Assembly (NCBI GenBank): GCA_903863845.1 | Contig: CAIPDP010000018.1 | Location: 1-64,000 of the forward strand | Length of the DNA: 64,000 bases | Source of the DNA: an uncultured Mucilaginibacter sp. | Lineage (GTDB): Bacteria; Bacteroidota; Bacteroidia; Sphingobacteriales; Sphingobacteriaceae | Direction: 5' to 3' | In this document: positions 26,993 to 35,437 of the stretch, piece by piece | Layout: each line of letters opens with the position of its first letter | How positions within the stretch are numbered: position 1 is the first letter of the stretch | Made by a program: the position numbers and the translations under genes | Notes under the pieces: generated by a model | Database searches by the model: none | Seen by the model: only the letters and a program-made list of their open reading frames with translations | What the model was told of the DNA's origin: nothing

Positions 26993-28465
26993 ATGAGCAA
27001 AGGGATAATAAGCAAAGAAGAAGATTACTCGCAATGGTATAACGACCTGGTCATTAAAGCAGATATGGCCGAATATTCGCCTGTAAGGGGCTGTATGATC
27101 ATCAAACCTTATGGCTACTCGATCTGGGAGAAAATGCAGGCCGTTTTGGATGGCATGTTTAAAGAAACCGGTCATAGCAATGCCTATTTTCCGCTTTTTA
27201 TTCCGAAATCGTTCTTCTCTAAAGAAGCCAGCCACGTGGAGGGCTTTGCCAAAGAATGCGCGGTAGTAACGCACTATCGTCTGAAAAACGACGAGAACGG
27301 AAATATTGTGGTCGACGAAGATGCCAAACTGGAAGAAGAATTGATCGTAAGACCAACTTCCGAAACTATTATCTGGAATACCTACCGCGGCTGGATACAA
27401 TCCTACCGCGATTTGCCGATACTGGTCAACCAATGGGCCAATGTGGTGCGTTGGGAGATGCGTACACGCCTGTTTTTGCGTACCAGCGAATTTTTATGGC
27501 AGGAGGGGCATACCGCCCATGCCACCGCTGAAGAGGCAATAGCAGAAACCGAACAAATGCTGGAAGTTTATGCTGATTTTGCAGAAAACTGGCTGGCTTT
27601 ACCGGTAGTTCGTGGTCGTAAAACGCCGAATGAACGCTTTGCCGGGGCTTTGGATACCTATTGTATAGAGGCATTGATGCAGGATGGTAAAGCATTGCAG
27701 GCTGGCACATCACACTTTTTAGGTCAGAATTTTGCCAAGGCCTTTGATGTGAAATTCACGAGTAAAGAGAATAAACTGGATTACGTTTGGGCCACCTCAT
27801 GGGGGGTATCAACCCGGTTGATCGGTGCACTGATCATGTCACATTCGGATGATGCAGGACTGGTATTGCCACCAAAACTGGCACCTATCCAGGTGGTCAT
27901 CGTTCCGATCTATAAGCACGAAGAAGAATTACAGAATATCTCGGCCTACGTTAAAGAATTGACAAAAGAGCTGAAATCAAAAGGTATATCTGTTAAGTTT
28001 GATAGCAGGGATACACATCGCCCGGGAGCAAAATTTGCCGAGTGGGAGTTAAAAGGTGTACCTGTAAGGGTGGCCATTGGCAGCCGCGATATGCAGAACG
28101 GAACGGTAGAGCTGGCACGCCGGGATACCAAAACCAAAGAAACTGTTAATCAGGAGGGATTAGCCGGGGTGATCGGCCAATTGCTGGAAGAAATTCAAAC
28201 CAATATTTACACCAAAGCTCTGAATTTCAGAACTGAAAACACCCGTCAGGCCGACGATTACGAAGAGTTTAAACGATTGCTTGACGAAGCACCGGGTTTC
28301 ATCTCAGCACACTGGGATGGCACGGCCGAAACCGAGCAAGTGATCAAGGAAGAAACCAAAGCTACCATACGCTGTATACCTTTGAATAATACTTTAGAAG
28401 AAGGCAAATGTATCCGTACCGGAAAACCTTCAACACAAAGGGTATTATTTGCAAGGGCATATTAA
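26993..28465 (+). CDS. proS: Prolyl-tRNA synthetase (archaeal/eukaryotic-like, type 3)
   Basis: Charges tRNA-Pro with proline. 490 residues without the editing insertion of the ~570-aa bacterial form. Class II motifs are visible: [12 protein letters not shown] (motif 1 region), [15 protein letters not shown] and [28 protein letters not shown] (motif 2; residues ~147-174), and [18 protein letters not shown] (motif 3). The anticodon-binding domain follows (IQVVIVPIY...), and the protein ends with the ProS C-terminal zinc-like domain. It is divergent from the DUF4905 unit. Confidence 0.96.
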   Translation: MSKGIISKEEDYSQWYNDLVIKADMAEYSPVRGCMIIKPYGYSIWEKMQAVLDGMFKETGHSNAYFPLFIPKSFFSKEASHVEGFAKECAVVTHYRLKNDENGNIVVDEDAKLEEELIVRPTSETIIWNTYRGWIQSYRDLPILVNQWANVVRWEMRTRLFLRTSEFLWQEGHTAHATAEEAIAETEQMLEVYADFAENWLALPVVRGRKTPNERFAGALDTYCIEALMQDGKALQAGTSHFLGQNFAKAFDVKFTSKENKLDYVWATSWGVSTRLIGALIMSHSDDAGLVLPPKLAPIQVVIVPIYKHEEELQNISAYVKELTKELKSKGISVKFDSRDTHRPGAKFAEWELKGVPVRVAIGSRDMQNGTVELARRDTKTKETVNQEGLAGVIGQLLEEIQTNIYTKALNFRTENTRQADDYEEFKRLLDEAPGFISAHWDGTAETEQVIKEETKATIRCIPLNNTLEEGKCIRTGKPSTQRVLFARAY

Positions 28466-28466
28466 T

Positions 28467-28598
28467 TTGAGTTGATCAGGTTGAGTGAGTGAGTGGTTGA
28501 GTGGTTAAGTTACCACTAATCAAACTTAATCCAACTTTACCGATAGCTATCGGGACAACTTAATCCAACTTAATCAACCCAATCCAACTTAACCAACC
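28467..28598. repeat. Inverted repeat of GGTTAAGTT / AACTTAACC units with GAGT runs
   Basis: The proS-CGS gap is filled by GAGTGAGTG and GGTTGAGTGG units on the left and AACTTAATCC/AACTTAACC units on the right. GTGGTTAAGTT (28501-28511) is complementary to 28586-28596 with one mismatch. In the centre lies the palindrome CCGATAGCTATCGG. Confidence 0.65.
28540..28553. repeat. Perfect 14-bp palindrome CCGATAGCTATCGG
   Basis: Fully self-complementary, inside the proS downstream repeat. I recall similar palindromes as dispersed elements in Bacteroidota genomes. It could form a hairpin in either transcript. Confidence 0.6.
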
Positions 28599-28603
28599 AA
28601 CCC

Positions 28604-29743
28604 ATGAAATTCGCAACAAAAGCTATCCACGCAGGGCAGGAGCCCGATCCAACAACCGGGGCTATCATGACACCGATATACCAAACTTCTACCTATTGGC
28701 AGAAATCGCCGGGAGATAATAAAGGATTTGAGTACTCGCGCGGTACCAACCCTACCCGTAAGGCTTTAGAGGCATGTTTGGCGGCTTTGGAAAATGCAAA
28801 CTACGGACTGGCATTTTCAAGCGGTATGGGTGCAACTGATGCGGTAATGAAATTGCTGCAACCCGGAGATGAAGTGATTACTGGGAACGATCTGTACGGT
28901 GGTTCATACCGTATTTTTACCAAGGTATTCGCAAATTATGGAATCAAATTTCATTTCCTCGACTTGTCGAAACCCGAGATCATAACAGAATATATAAACG
29001 AAAAAACAAAGCTGGTTTGGATCGAAACACCTACCAATCCAACTATGCAAATTATTGATATAGAAGCCATTGCTAAAATCACCAAAAGTAAAGGTTTATT
29101 ACTGGCAGTGGATAATACCTTTGCTTCGCCCTACCTGCAAAACCCGATCGACCTGGGGGCAGATATTGTGATGCATTCGGTTACTAAATACATCGGCGGG
29201 CACAGTGATGTGGTAATGGGTGCCCTGATGCTGAATGACGAAGTGCTTTACAAAAAGCTCTGGTTTATTTACAATGCCTGTGGTGCCACACCGGGGCCAA
29301 TGGATAGTTTCCTGGTATTGCGTGGTATCAAAACCCTGCACCTGCGCATGAAGGCACATTGCGAGAACGGTCGCGTTGTCGCCGAATTTTTAAAGACGCA
29401 TCCTAAAGTTGACAAGATCTACTGGCCCGGTTTCAGCGATCATCCTAACCACGACATCGCGAAAAAGCAGATGAAAGATTTTGGCGGGATGATCTCGATC
29501 ACCCTTAAAGGTGCCAATTTGAAGGAAACATTCCGTATTGCATCGTCTTTCAAAGTTTTTTCACTGGCGGAGTCGTTAGGAGGTGTCGAATCGCTGATCA
29601 ATCACCCGGTTACCATGACACATGCCTCGATCCCGAAAGAAGAACGGGAAAAGGCTGGTGTAGTGGATAACCTGTTACGTTTGAGCGTTGGGGTGGAAGA
29701 TATCGATGACCTGATCGACGATTTGAAACAGGCTTTAGTTTAA
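28604..29743 (+). CDS. Cystathionine gamma-synthase / lyase family PLP enzyme
   Basis: 379 residues. The start [19 protein letters not shown] and the PLP-Lys motif HSVTKYIGGHSDVVMG place it in the Cys/Met metabolism PLP family; EYSRGTNPTRKALE, SSGMGATDAV and ETPTNPTM are further blocks. The length fits MetB/MetC/CGL. Whether it runs synthase, beta-lyase or gamma-lyase chemistry cannot be decided by eye. It complements metX-metY-hom by linking homocysteine and cysteine through cystathionine. TIGR02757 follows after 29 bp. Confidence 0.9.
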   Translation: MKFATKAIHAGQEPDPTTGAIMTPIYQTSTYWQKSPGDNKGFEYSRGTNPTRKALEACLAALENANYGLAFSSGMGATDAVMKLLQPGDEVITGNDLYGGSYRIFTKVFANYGIKFHFLDLSKPEIITEYINEKTKLVWIETPTNPTMQIIDIEAIAKITKSKGLLLAVDNTFASPYLQNPIDLGADIVMHSVTKYIGGHSDVVMGALMLNDEVLYKKLWFIYNACGATPGPMDSFLVLRGIKTLHLRMKAHCENGRVVAEFLKTHPKVDKIYWPGFSDHPNHDIAKKQMKDFGGMISITLKGANLKETFRIASSFKVFSLAESLGGVESLINHPVTMTHASIPKEEREKAGVVDNLLRLSVGVEDIDDLIDDLKQALV

Positions 29744-29772
29744 CTGATGCCAACCGTTGCTATTTGTGACGA

Positions 29773-30621
29773 ATGATAGTCGACCTCAAAGCATTTCTTG
29801 ATTCCAAAGTCGACCAATATAACCGGCTGGATTTTATCGACAACGACCCCATTTCTATTCCGCACCTGTTCACAAAAAAGCAGGATATCGAGATCATGGG
29901 TTTTTGGGCCGCTACTTTGGCCTGGGGACAGCGCGTTACCATAATCAATAAGAGCAAAGAACTGATCAGCCTGATGGACGGTGCGCCTTATGATTTTATT
30001 AGTAATCATGAAGAAACCGACCTGAAAAGGCTGCTGCATTTCAAACACCGCACTTTTAACGATATCGATACGCTGTATTTTATTTCATTTTTTAGAGATC
30101 ATTATCGTCGCTATGCCTCATTGGAGGATGCTTTTGTGCCTGGGAATTTCATGCAGAGTCAAAGGCTGCATGAGCGTCAGGGCCTTTCGACAAATCCTTC
30201 GACGGGGCTCATGATGACAGCCGGCGCGCATGATAGTAAGGTGGTGGAAAACAGTCTCGATCATTTTAGAAAATACTTTTTTTCCTTACCCGATCACCCG
30301 CACCGGACGATGAAACATGTTTCGTCGCCCTCCCAAAAATCAACCTGCAAGCGTTTGAATATGTTTTTGCGCTGGATGGTGCGTAAAGATGAAAAGGGTG
30401 TCGATTTTGGTATCTGGAACAAGATCAAGCCCGCAGACTTGATCATGCCCTGTGATTTGCATGTCGACCGGGTATCCCGTAAATTAGGCTTAATTTCCCG
30501 CAAACAAACCGACTGGCAAACTGCGATCGAATTGACGGAGCGGTTGAGAGAATTTGACCCATTGGATCCGGTAAAATATGATTTTGCATTGTTTGGGTTG
30601 GGGATAGAGGAAAAGTTTTGA
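29773..30621 (+). CDS. TIGR02757 (DUF2400) family protein with a repeat-derived insertion
   Basis: 282 residues. The N-terminus has NRLDFIDNDPISIPHLFTKK and EIMGFWAATLAWGQRVTIINK, and the C-terminal half has RLNMFLRWMVRKDEKGVDFGIW, MPCDLHVDRVSRKLGL and FDPLDPVKYDFALFGLG, resembling helix-hairpin-helix DNA glycosylase-like folds. Function is unknown. Residues ~127-156 (codons 30151-30240) are low in family character and coincide with a TTCGAC/TCATGATGACA palindromic repeat, apparently inserted in frame. The stop lies 29 nt before the antitoxin start. Confidence 0.82.
   Translation: MIVDLKAFLDSKVDQYNRLDFIDNDPISIPHLFTKKQDIEIMGFWAATLAWGQRVTIINKSKELISLMDGAPYDFISNHEETDLKRLLHFKHRTFNDIDTLYFISFFRDHYRRYASLEDAFVPGNFMQSQRLHERQGLSTNPSTGLMMTAGAHDSKVVENSLDHFRKYFFSLPDHPHRTMKHVSSPSQKSTCKRLNMFLRWMVRKDEKGVDFGIWNKIKPADLIMPCDLHVDRVSRKLGLISRKQTDWQTAIELTERLREFDPLDPVKYDFALFGLGIEEKF
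30151..30240. repeat. Palindromic repeat inserted in frame in the TIGR02757 gene
   Basis: The segment contains CCTTTCGACAAATCC followed by TTCGACGGGGCTCATGATGA. It resembles the dispersed TTCGACAGGCTCAGGATGACA-type repeat I know from Bacteroidota intergenic DNA. At about 90 nt (30 codons) it keeps the frame and adds the segment after GNF and before VVENSLDHFRKY. Confidence 0.5.
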
Positions 30622-30647
30622 TAACAATTTTTTACTTGGTAAATTTG
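30617..30647 (+). promoter_or_regulatory. Promoter of the toxin-antitoxin operon
   Basis: TTTG (30617-30620), a 19-nt spacer, then TAAATTTG (30640-30647): a perfect Bacteroidota promoter. It overlaps the end of the TIGR02757 gene and ends 3 nt before the antitoxin ATG, so a leaderless mRNA is predicted. Confidence 0.75.
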
Positions 30648-30650
30648 TAT

Positions 30651-30881
30651 ATGACCAAATTAACAGTAAGTATACCTGATAACAATGATGTTCTTTTTTT
30701 GCAGGGAATATTGGATCGTTTTGGCTTATTATATAAAATTGAACAAGACGAAAAGGAATATACTTTTTCTGATGCCGAAATAAAGGATTTGGTCAAAACC
30801 AGGCAAGACTATATTGATGGTAAAACTACTGCCCGGGATTGGAAAGAAATTGAGGCCGATTTGAACCGTGCCTTCGATTAA
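30651..30881 (+). CDS. Putative antitoxin of a RelE/ParE-type module
   Basis: 76 residues from the ATG at 30651, chosen because the promoter ends 3 nt before it and an alternative upstream start would fall before the transcript. The N-terminal strand MTKLTVSIPDNNDVLFL is followed by helices and a charged C-terminus YIDGKTTARDWKEIEADL typical of small antitoxins that neutralise a RelE-like partner. It overlaps the toxin gene by 14 nt, the usual coupling. DNA binding and autoregulation are inferred, not seen. Confidence 0.75.
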   Translation: MTKLTVSIPDNNDVLFLQGILDRFGLLYKIEQDEKEYTFSDAEIKDLVKTRQDYIDGKTTARDWKEIEADLNRAFD

Positions 30882-31167
30882 ATTACTCAGACGAGCAGAG
30901 GTTGAACTAACCGAGGCTTGTCAATGGTACGAAAAACAGCAAAAAGGACTATCTCGCCATCTAAGAATAGCTGTCAGAAACAGTCTGGGCTCTATTGCAA
31001 CGAAACCCTTTATTTTTTCAAAAAGATTCGATTCAGAATTGCGTGTTGCAGTACTCTATAAATTCCCCTATGTGATCGTTTATTGGTTTGATGAAACATT
31101 GGATATTGTTTTTGTAACATCCATATTTCATACAAAAAGGAATCCGAATAAATTCGAAAAAGAGTAA
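30868..31167 (+). CDS. RelE/ParE-family toxin
   Basis: 99 residues, GTG start within the antitoxin 3' end. The family pattern is clear: RRAEVELTEACQWYEKQQKGLSRHL at the N-terminus (residues ~7-31), a central basic helix, then KFPYVIVYWFDETLDIVFVTSIFHTKRNP with the FPY and FH..R.P signatures (residues ~65-93). Members either cleave mRNA at the ribosome or poison gyrase; the wet target cannot be told from sequence. The DUF5655 gene starts 3 nt downstream. Confidence 0.85.
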   Translation: MPSIKLLRRAEVELTEACQWYEKQQKGLSRHLRIAVRNSLGSIATKPFIFSKRFDSELRVAVLYKFPYVIVYWFDETLDIVFVTSIFHTKRNPNKFEKE

Positions 31168-31170
31168 TAA

Positions 31171-31551
31171 ATGGTCTGTTATATAAATACTCCGGAGGAA
31201 GAAAGAGAACAACTTCATTCATTTCTAACCGGCAAATCCGTACACACCCTGGCGCTTTTCGATCATTTCATAACTGAATTTCAAAAAATAGGCCCTATAG
31301 CCGTTCATCCGGCCAAAACAATGATCGGTATCAGTAATGGTCGTAAACGAATCGTATATATCATACGATTAGGAAAAGACTTCCTGCTGGTGGTATTTCC
31401 TTTTAAACTTCGCTATGATGACAACCTATGTTTCGAGAAGATCGCCCAGGTGCCGGGTGATGAACAATGCAATCATTATTTCAGGATGCTGCAGGTGGAA
31501 GATGTGAATGATGAACTCCGTACATACATGAGCATTGCTTATGGCGGCTAA
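31171..31551 (+). CDS. DUF5655-like protein coupled to the toxin-antitoxin pair
   Basis: 126 residues. The block FLTGKSVHTLALFDHFITEF...IGPIAVHPAKTMIGISNGRKRIVYIIRLGKDFLLVV (residues ~18-75) fits DUF5655, a small alpha/beta domain of unknown role often found alone or at the end of restriction-like and regulatory proteins. No signal peptide or membrane segment. With only 3 nt between the toxin stop and this ATG, it is almost certainly cotranscribed with the toxin-antitoxin genes; whether it takes part in the module is unknown. Confidence 0.7.
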   Translation: MVCYINTPEEEREQLHSFLTGKSVHTLALFDHFITEFQKIGPIAVHPAKTMIGISNGRKRIVYIIRLGKDFLLVVFPFKLRYDDNLCFEKIAQVPGDEQCNHYFRMLQVEDVNDELRTYMSIAYGG

Positions 31552-31705
31552 TCCTAATTTACAGATGCGTTTGGGCACAAGCTTTGACTTTCGGCCATCA
31601 CCTCAAACTTAATTGCGGCAGCTCAGCAAAAATGGTTTTTTATTACGATTTTTGCGCCTGAGTCCATAGCCATCAAAACATAGCCGATCTTTCGTTATGG
31701 TACAG

Positions 31706-31733
31706 CTATGGACCATGGACCATCGACTATGGA
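31706..31733. repeat. Heptamer array covering the mnmE start codon
   Basis: Four 7-bp units (CTATGGA, CCATGGA, CCATCGA, CTATGGA). The ATG chosen for mnmE (31729) lies in the last unit. It is the same unit type as at 5317-5476. Confidence 0.7.
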
Positions 31734-33108
31734 CAAAAAAAACTCACACGAAAGCACCATCGTTGCATTGGCAACCCCTAACGGTACGGGGGCTATTGGC
31801 ATTATCCGCCTGTCGGGGCCGGATGCTATTGTTATTGCCAACAGTGTATTCAAAGGCAAAGATCTGGCAAAACAGCTTTCGCACACCATCCATTTCGGGC
31901 ATATTGTTGATGGCGATGTGGTGCTGGATGAGGTTTTGGTGTCACTGTTCATAGCGCCGCGCTCCTATACCCGCGAGAATGTGGTGGAGATATCCTGTCA
32001 CGGTTCAAATTATATCATTGAGTCTATCATCAGGTTGCTGATCAAACAGGGAGCAAGAGCAGCTAAACCGGGTGAATTTACCTTAAGGGCTTTCCTAAAC
32101 GGTCAGCTCGATCTTTCCCAGGCTGAAGCGGTGGCCGACCTTATCGCCTCCAATTCAAAAGCATCACAACAGGTAGCGCTGCAGCAATTGCGCGGTGGTT
32201 TTAGTAACGAACTGCAGCAACTGCGCGAACAACTGGTTCAATTTGCTTCATTGGTCGAACTGGAGCTCGATTTTTCGGAAGAGGACGTCGAGTTTGCCAA
32301 CCGCGGGCAGTTGAAACAACTGGTCGTCAATATCGATCGGATTGTGTCGCGACTGATCGATTCATTTGAATTGGGGAATGTGATCAAGCATGGTGTCAAT
32401 ACCGTCATCGCCGGGCGTCCCAATGCAGGTAAATCGACTTTGCTAAACGCGCTTTTGAACGAAGAAAGAGCGATCGTTAGTCATATACCCGGTACAACCC
32501 GCGATACCATCGAAGAACTATTGAACATCAACGGGATCAGCTTCCGCCTGATCGATACCGCCGGGATACGCGAAGCCACCGATGCCATCGAACAGATAGG
32601 GGTGGAGCGCACGATGGAAAAGATCAGCCAGTCGGCTTTGCTGGTGTATGTGTACGATGCAGCCGAGCTCAGCGAAGCTGAATTGCAAGCCGACCTGCAA
32701 AACCTGCAAAAACCCGGCATCAATATCCTGGTTGTAGCCAATAAGATCGATCTTTTAAATACGGAGCCCAATTCCGCATTCGACATTCCGCAATCCGCAT
32801 TTCTGGCGGTTTCCGCCAAAGAAAAACAATACATTGATGCACTAAAGCAGAAGATATACGATGCCACCGTCAAATACCAATTGACGGGCGATGAAACGCT
32901 GGTCACCAATATCCGCCACCTGGAGGCACTGCAAAAAACAGGCGCAGCATTGAGTCGTGTACTTACCGGAATAGACAACCAGGTCACTTCCGATTTTCTG
33001 GCGATGGATATCAAACAGGCCCTGCATTACCTCGGCGAGATCACGGGTGCGGTAACTACGGATGATTTGCTGGATAATATATTTTCGAAGTTTTGTATCG
33101 GGAAGTAA
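31729..33108 (+). CDS. mnmE: tRNA modification GTPase MnmE
   Basis: With MnmG it forms the xm5s2U wobble modification of tRNAs. About 459 residues from ATG 31729. The N-terminal folate-binding domain starts STIVALATPNGTGAIGIIRLSG; the G domain has GRPNAGKSTLLNALL, the switch GTTRDTIEE, DTAGIRE and NKID; the C-terminus ends in the expected FCIGK with its Cys. An in-frame ATG 21 nt upstream lies in the heptamer repeat and is less likely. The loop between NKID and SAKEKQ contains codons made of heptamer repeat (32770-32804). Confidence 0.95.
   Translation: MDKKNSHESTIVALATPNGTGAIGIIRLSGPDAIVIANSVFKGKDLAKQLSHTIHFGHIVDGDVVLDEVLVSLFIAPRSYTRENVVEISCHGSNYIIESIIRLLIKQGARAAKPGEFTLRAFLNGQLDLSQAEAVADLIASNSKASQQVALQQLRGGFSNELQQLREQLVQFASLVELELDFSEEDVEFANRGQLKQLVVNIDRIVSRLIDSFELGNVIKHGVNTVIAGRPNAGKSTLLNALLNEERAIVSHIPGTTRDTIEELLNINGISFRLIDTAGIREATDAIEQIGVERTMEKISQSALLVYVYDAAELSEAELQADLQNLQKPGINILVVANKIDLLNTEPNSAFDIPQSAFLAVSAKEKQYIDALKQKIYDATVKYQLTGDETLVTNIRHLEALQKTGAALSRVLTGIDNQVTSDFLAMDIKQALHYLGEITGAVTTDDLLDNIFSKFCIGK
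32770..32804. repeat. Heptamer repeat inside the mnmE coding sequence
   Basis: Five 7-bp units (AATTCCG, CATTCGA, CATTCCG, CAATCCG, CATTTCT) in the loop between the G4 (NKID) and G5 (SAK) motifs. The reverse complement matches the type of the intergenic array at 47997-48079. Confidence 0.6.
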
Positions 33109-33132
33109 CCCCACAGTCATCCCCCTGGTACA

Positions 33133-33150
33133 CCCACCCGCACCCCACCC
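33133..33150 (-). other. Potential G-quadruplex on the minus strand
   Basis: Runs CCC, CCC, CCCC, CCC with loops of 1, 3 and 1 nt on the plus strand give four G-runs on the minus strand. It lies in the C-rich mnmE-pabAB gap, which has no other visible feature. Confidence 0.45.
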
Positions 33151-33258
33151 ATTTATCCAATTTAAGTCAAACTATTCAACCCTCACCACCCCCTCCCCAA
33201 AATTACCCGATTTATCGCTAATATCGCAGATCGTTTGCAAGCTGCGCTGAGCGTAAAA

Positions 33259-35361
33259 ATGAAAGTATTAATTATCGATAACTACGATTCGTTTACTTAC
33301 AACTTGTACCAGCAGGTTGCGGGTATTACGCAATGCATTCCGGATGTATTTAAGAACGACGAGATAACTTATACGGAAATAGTCGCCCGTAATTATGATG
33401 CCATTATCATTTCACCCGGACCGGGACGGCCGGATGTGCCTGCTGATTTTGGTGTTTGCGCGGATGTTTTAAAGTTATCGGAAATGCCTGTTTTAGGTGT
33501 TTGCCTTGGTCACCAGGGTATCGCTTGCATTGCTGGTGCTGAGGTGAACCTGGCGCCGGAACCCTATCACGGGCGTTTGTCGGCCATCTATCATACTGGC
33601 GGCGGACTATTTAAAGGGTTGCCACAGGGTTTTAGCGCTGTCAGATACCATTCTTTGCTGGTTTCTAAGCCATTGCCTGCCGGAATGATCGAAACCGCCT
33701 GGACCGCGGATGGGATCGTGATGGGTATTGCCCATGAAAGCAAACCATTTTGGGGCATTCAGTATCATCCCGAATCTATTTCTACAGAATATGGCGATGA
33801 GGTGGTTGCTGCATTTCTACGCCTGGCTAATGACTTTAATAAAAGCGAAATTGCAATTGAGCAACATTCAAAGCAACCAGCAATAGCCCCTAAACCCATC
33901 AATCCCCGAAGTTTAATTATTGAGCACCAGATTGTTGATTTGAACACTAGAGCTGATGTGATATTTTACAATCTATACGCCAATAGCAAATACGCCTTTT
34001 GGCTGGACAGCTCAAAGATCATCCCCGATCATTCGCGTTTCTCATTTATGGGAAGTATCGATAGCAACAGGGGCAAAGCTATTCTTTTTGATGGCCCTGA
34101 TCAAACCCTGTCAGTGAAGCAACATGGAAACACAACGATAATTCACGAGGATCTGTTTGACTACCTCAAACGCGACCTGGAGAGCCAAACCGTAGTACCG
34201 GACCACGATTTTCCCTTTGATTTTAAGGGTGGTTATATTGGCTATTTCGGCTACGAATTAAAATCTCAACTGGGTTTTAATACTTCTCACCGTTCTGAGG
34301 TGCCTGACGCGGCTTTGCTATTCTCAACGCGCTATCTGGTCCTCGATCACCTGGATCATAAAATTTATATCATTGCCCTGGCCAAAGATGGGGGAGAAGC
34401 TGAAAATGCCCGGCAATGGATCGCTGAAGTTGCCGGTAAATTGGCTGATTTGAGTCCTATTCCGGATAAGAAGCGCCCGCCCCTATCAGAAAAGCTAAAT
34501 TTTAATGGTAGCCAAAATCATTCAAAATATCTTGAAAACATTAGTCGCAGCCTTACCGAGATCAGAAGGGGCGAAAGTTATGAGGTATGTTTAACTAACC
34601 GCATAGCGATCGATCTGGATATCGATCCGCTGGATCTGTATCTGGATCTGCGGACGATCAACCCGGCCCAATATGCCGCCTACCTGCATTTTGATGAATT
34701 TAGTATACTAAGTTCATCGCCTGAGCAATTCTTAAAGCTCGACAATAAAAAGAACGTATCAACCAAACCGATTAAAGGAACGATCTACCGCGACGAAGAT
34801 GCCGCTGCCGACGAAAAAAACAAACGTTCGCTGCAGGAGAATGAAAAATTCAGGGCCGAAAACCTGATGATCGTTGACCTGTTACGGAACGATTTTGGTC
34901 GCGTTTGCGAAATAGGCAGCGTGAAAGTTCCGCATCTGATGGCGGTAGAAAGCTATGAAACCTTAAGTCACCTTGTAAGTACCGTAGTAGGAAAGCTAAA
35001 ACAGGAATATTCGGTCATCGACCTGTTTAAAGCCACTTTCCCGGGTGGATCGATCACCGGTGCACCGAAAAAGCGGACCATGGAGATCATCGATCAACTG
35101 GAAACAGACGCGCGCGGCCCCTATACCGGATCGCTTGGTTACCTCAGTTTATGCGGAGCGGCGGAACTGAACATCATCATCCGTACGGCTGTGGTGCAAC
35201 AAAGCAAAATTACCATAGGTACCGGCGGTGCCATCATCTCGCTTTCGGATGCTAATGAAGAATTTGAGGAAACTTTACTAAAGGCATTCCCGGTAATAAA
35301 AGCGATCGTCGTAAATGCTAAAGGTGCTTTCGACGAAAGTTTTTACAATTTGAATTTGTAG
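33259..35361 (+). CDS. pabAB: Fused aminodeoxychorismate synthase (PabA-PabB)
   Basis: About 700 residues from ATG 33259 (MKVLIIDNYDSFTYNLYQQ). The N-terminal glutamine amidotransferase (1-195) has SPGPGRP, the nucleophile Cys in GVCLGHQG, and the His/Glu in WGIQYHPES. The C-terminal chorismate-binding domain (about 240-690) has KPIKGTIYRD, whose Lys marks PabB rather than TrpE, and PGGSITGAPKKRTME. Amidotransferase-first order also matches PabAB fusions; TrpE-TrpG fusions have the reverse order. It makes 4-amino-4-deoxychorismate for folate. An anthranilate synthase role is less likely but not excluded. Confidence 0.88.
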   Translation: MKVLIIDNYDSFTYNLYQQVAGITQCIPDVFKNDEITYTEIVARNYDAIIISPGPGRPDVPADFGVCADVLKLSEMPVLGVCLGHQGIACIAGAEVNLAPEPYHGRLSAIYHTGGGLFKGLPQGFSAVRYHSLLVSKPLPAGMIETAWTADGIVMGIAHESKPFWGIQYHPESISTEYGDEVVAAFLRLANDFNKSEIAIEQHSKQPAIAPKPINPRSLIIEHQIVDLNTRADVIFYNLYANSKYAFWLDSSKIIPDHSRFSFMGSIDSNRGKAILFDGPDQTLSVKQHGNTTIIHEDLFDYLKRDLESQTVVPDHDFPFDFKGGYIGYFGYELKSQLGFNTSHRSEVPDAALLFSTRYLVLDHLDHKIYIIALAKDGGEAENARQWIAEVAGKLADLSPIPDKKRPPLSEKLNFNGSQNHSKYLENISRSLTEIRRGESYEVCLTNRIAIDLDIDPLDLYLDLRTINPAQYAAYLHFDEFSILSSSPEQFLKLDNKKNVSTKPIKGTIYRDEDAAADEKNKRSLQENEKFRAENLMIVDLLRNDFGRVCEIGSVKVPHLMAVESYETLSHLVSTVVGKLKQEYSVIDLFKATFPGGSITGAPKKRTMEIIDQLETDARGPYTGSLGYLSLCGAAELNIIIRTAVVQQSKITIGTGGAIISLSDANEEFEETLLKAFPVIKAIVVNAKGAFDESFYNLNL

Positions 35362-35437
35362 GAGTCGCAATTAGATATTACAGCTTTACACGCGTCTACA
35401 CGGCGGATTCACAAATCTTACAGGACAGGGGAATAGC

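Noticed and set aside
31171-31551. DUF5655 gene as part of a restriction-modification system
   Set aside because: No methylase, helicase or nuclease genes lie nearby; the only neighbours are the toxin-antitoxin genes.
33259-35361. Anthranilate synthase TrpEG
   Set aside because: The Lys in KPIKGT and the amidotransferase-first order point to aminodeoxychorismate synthase; no other trp genes are nearby.
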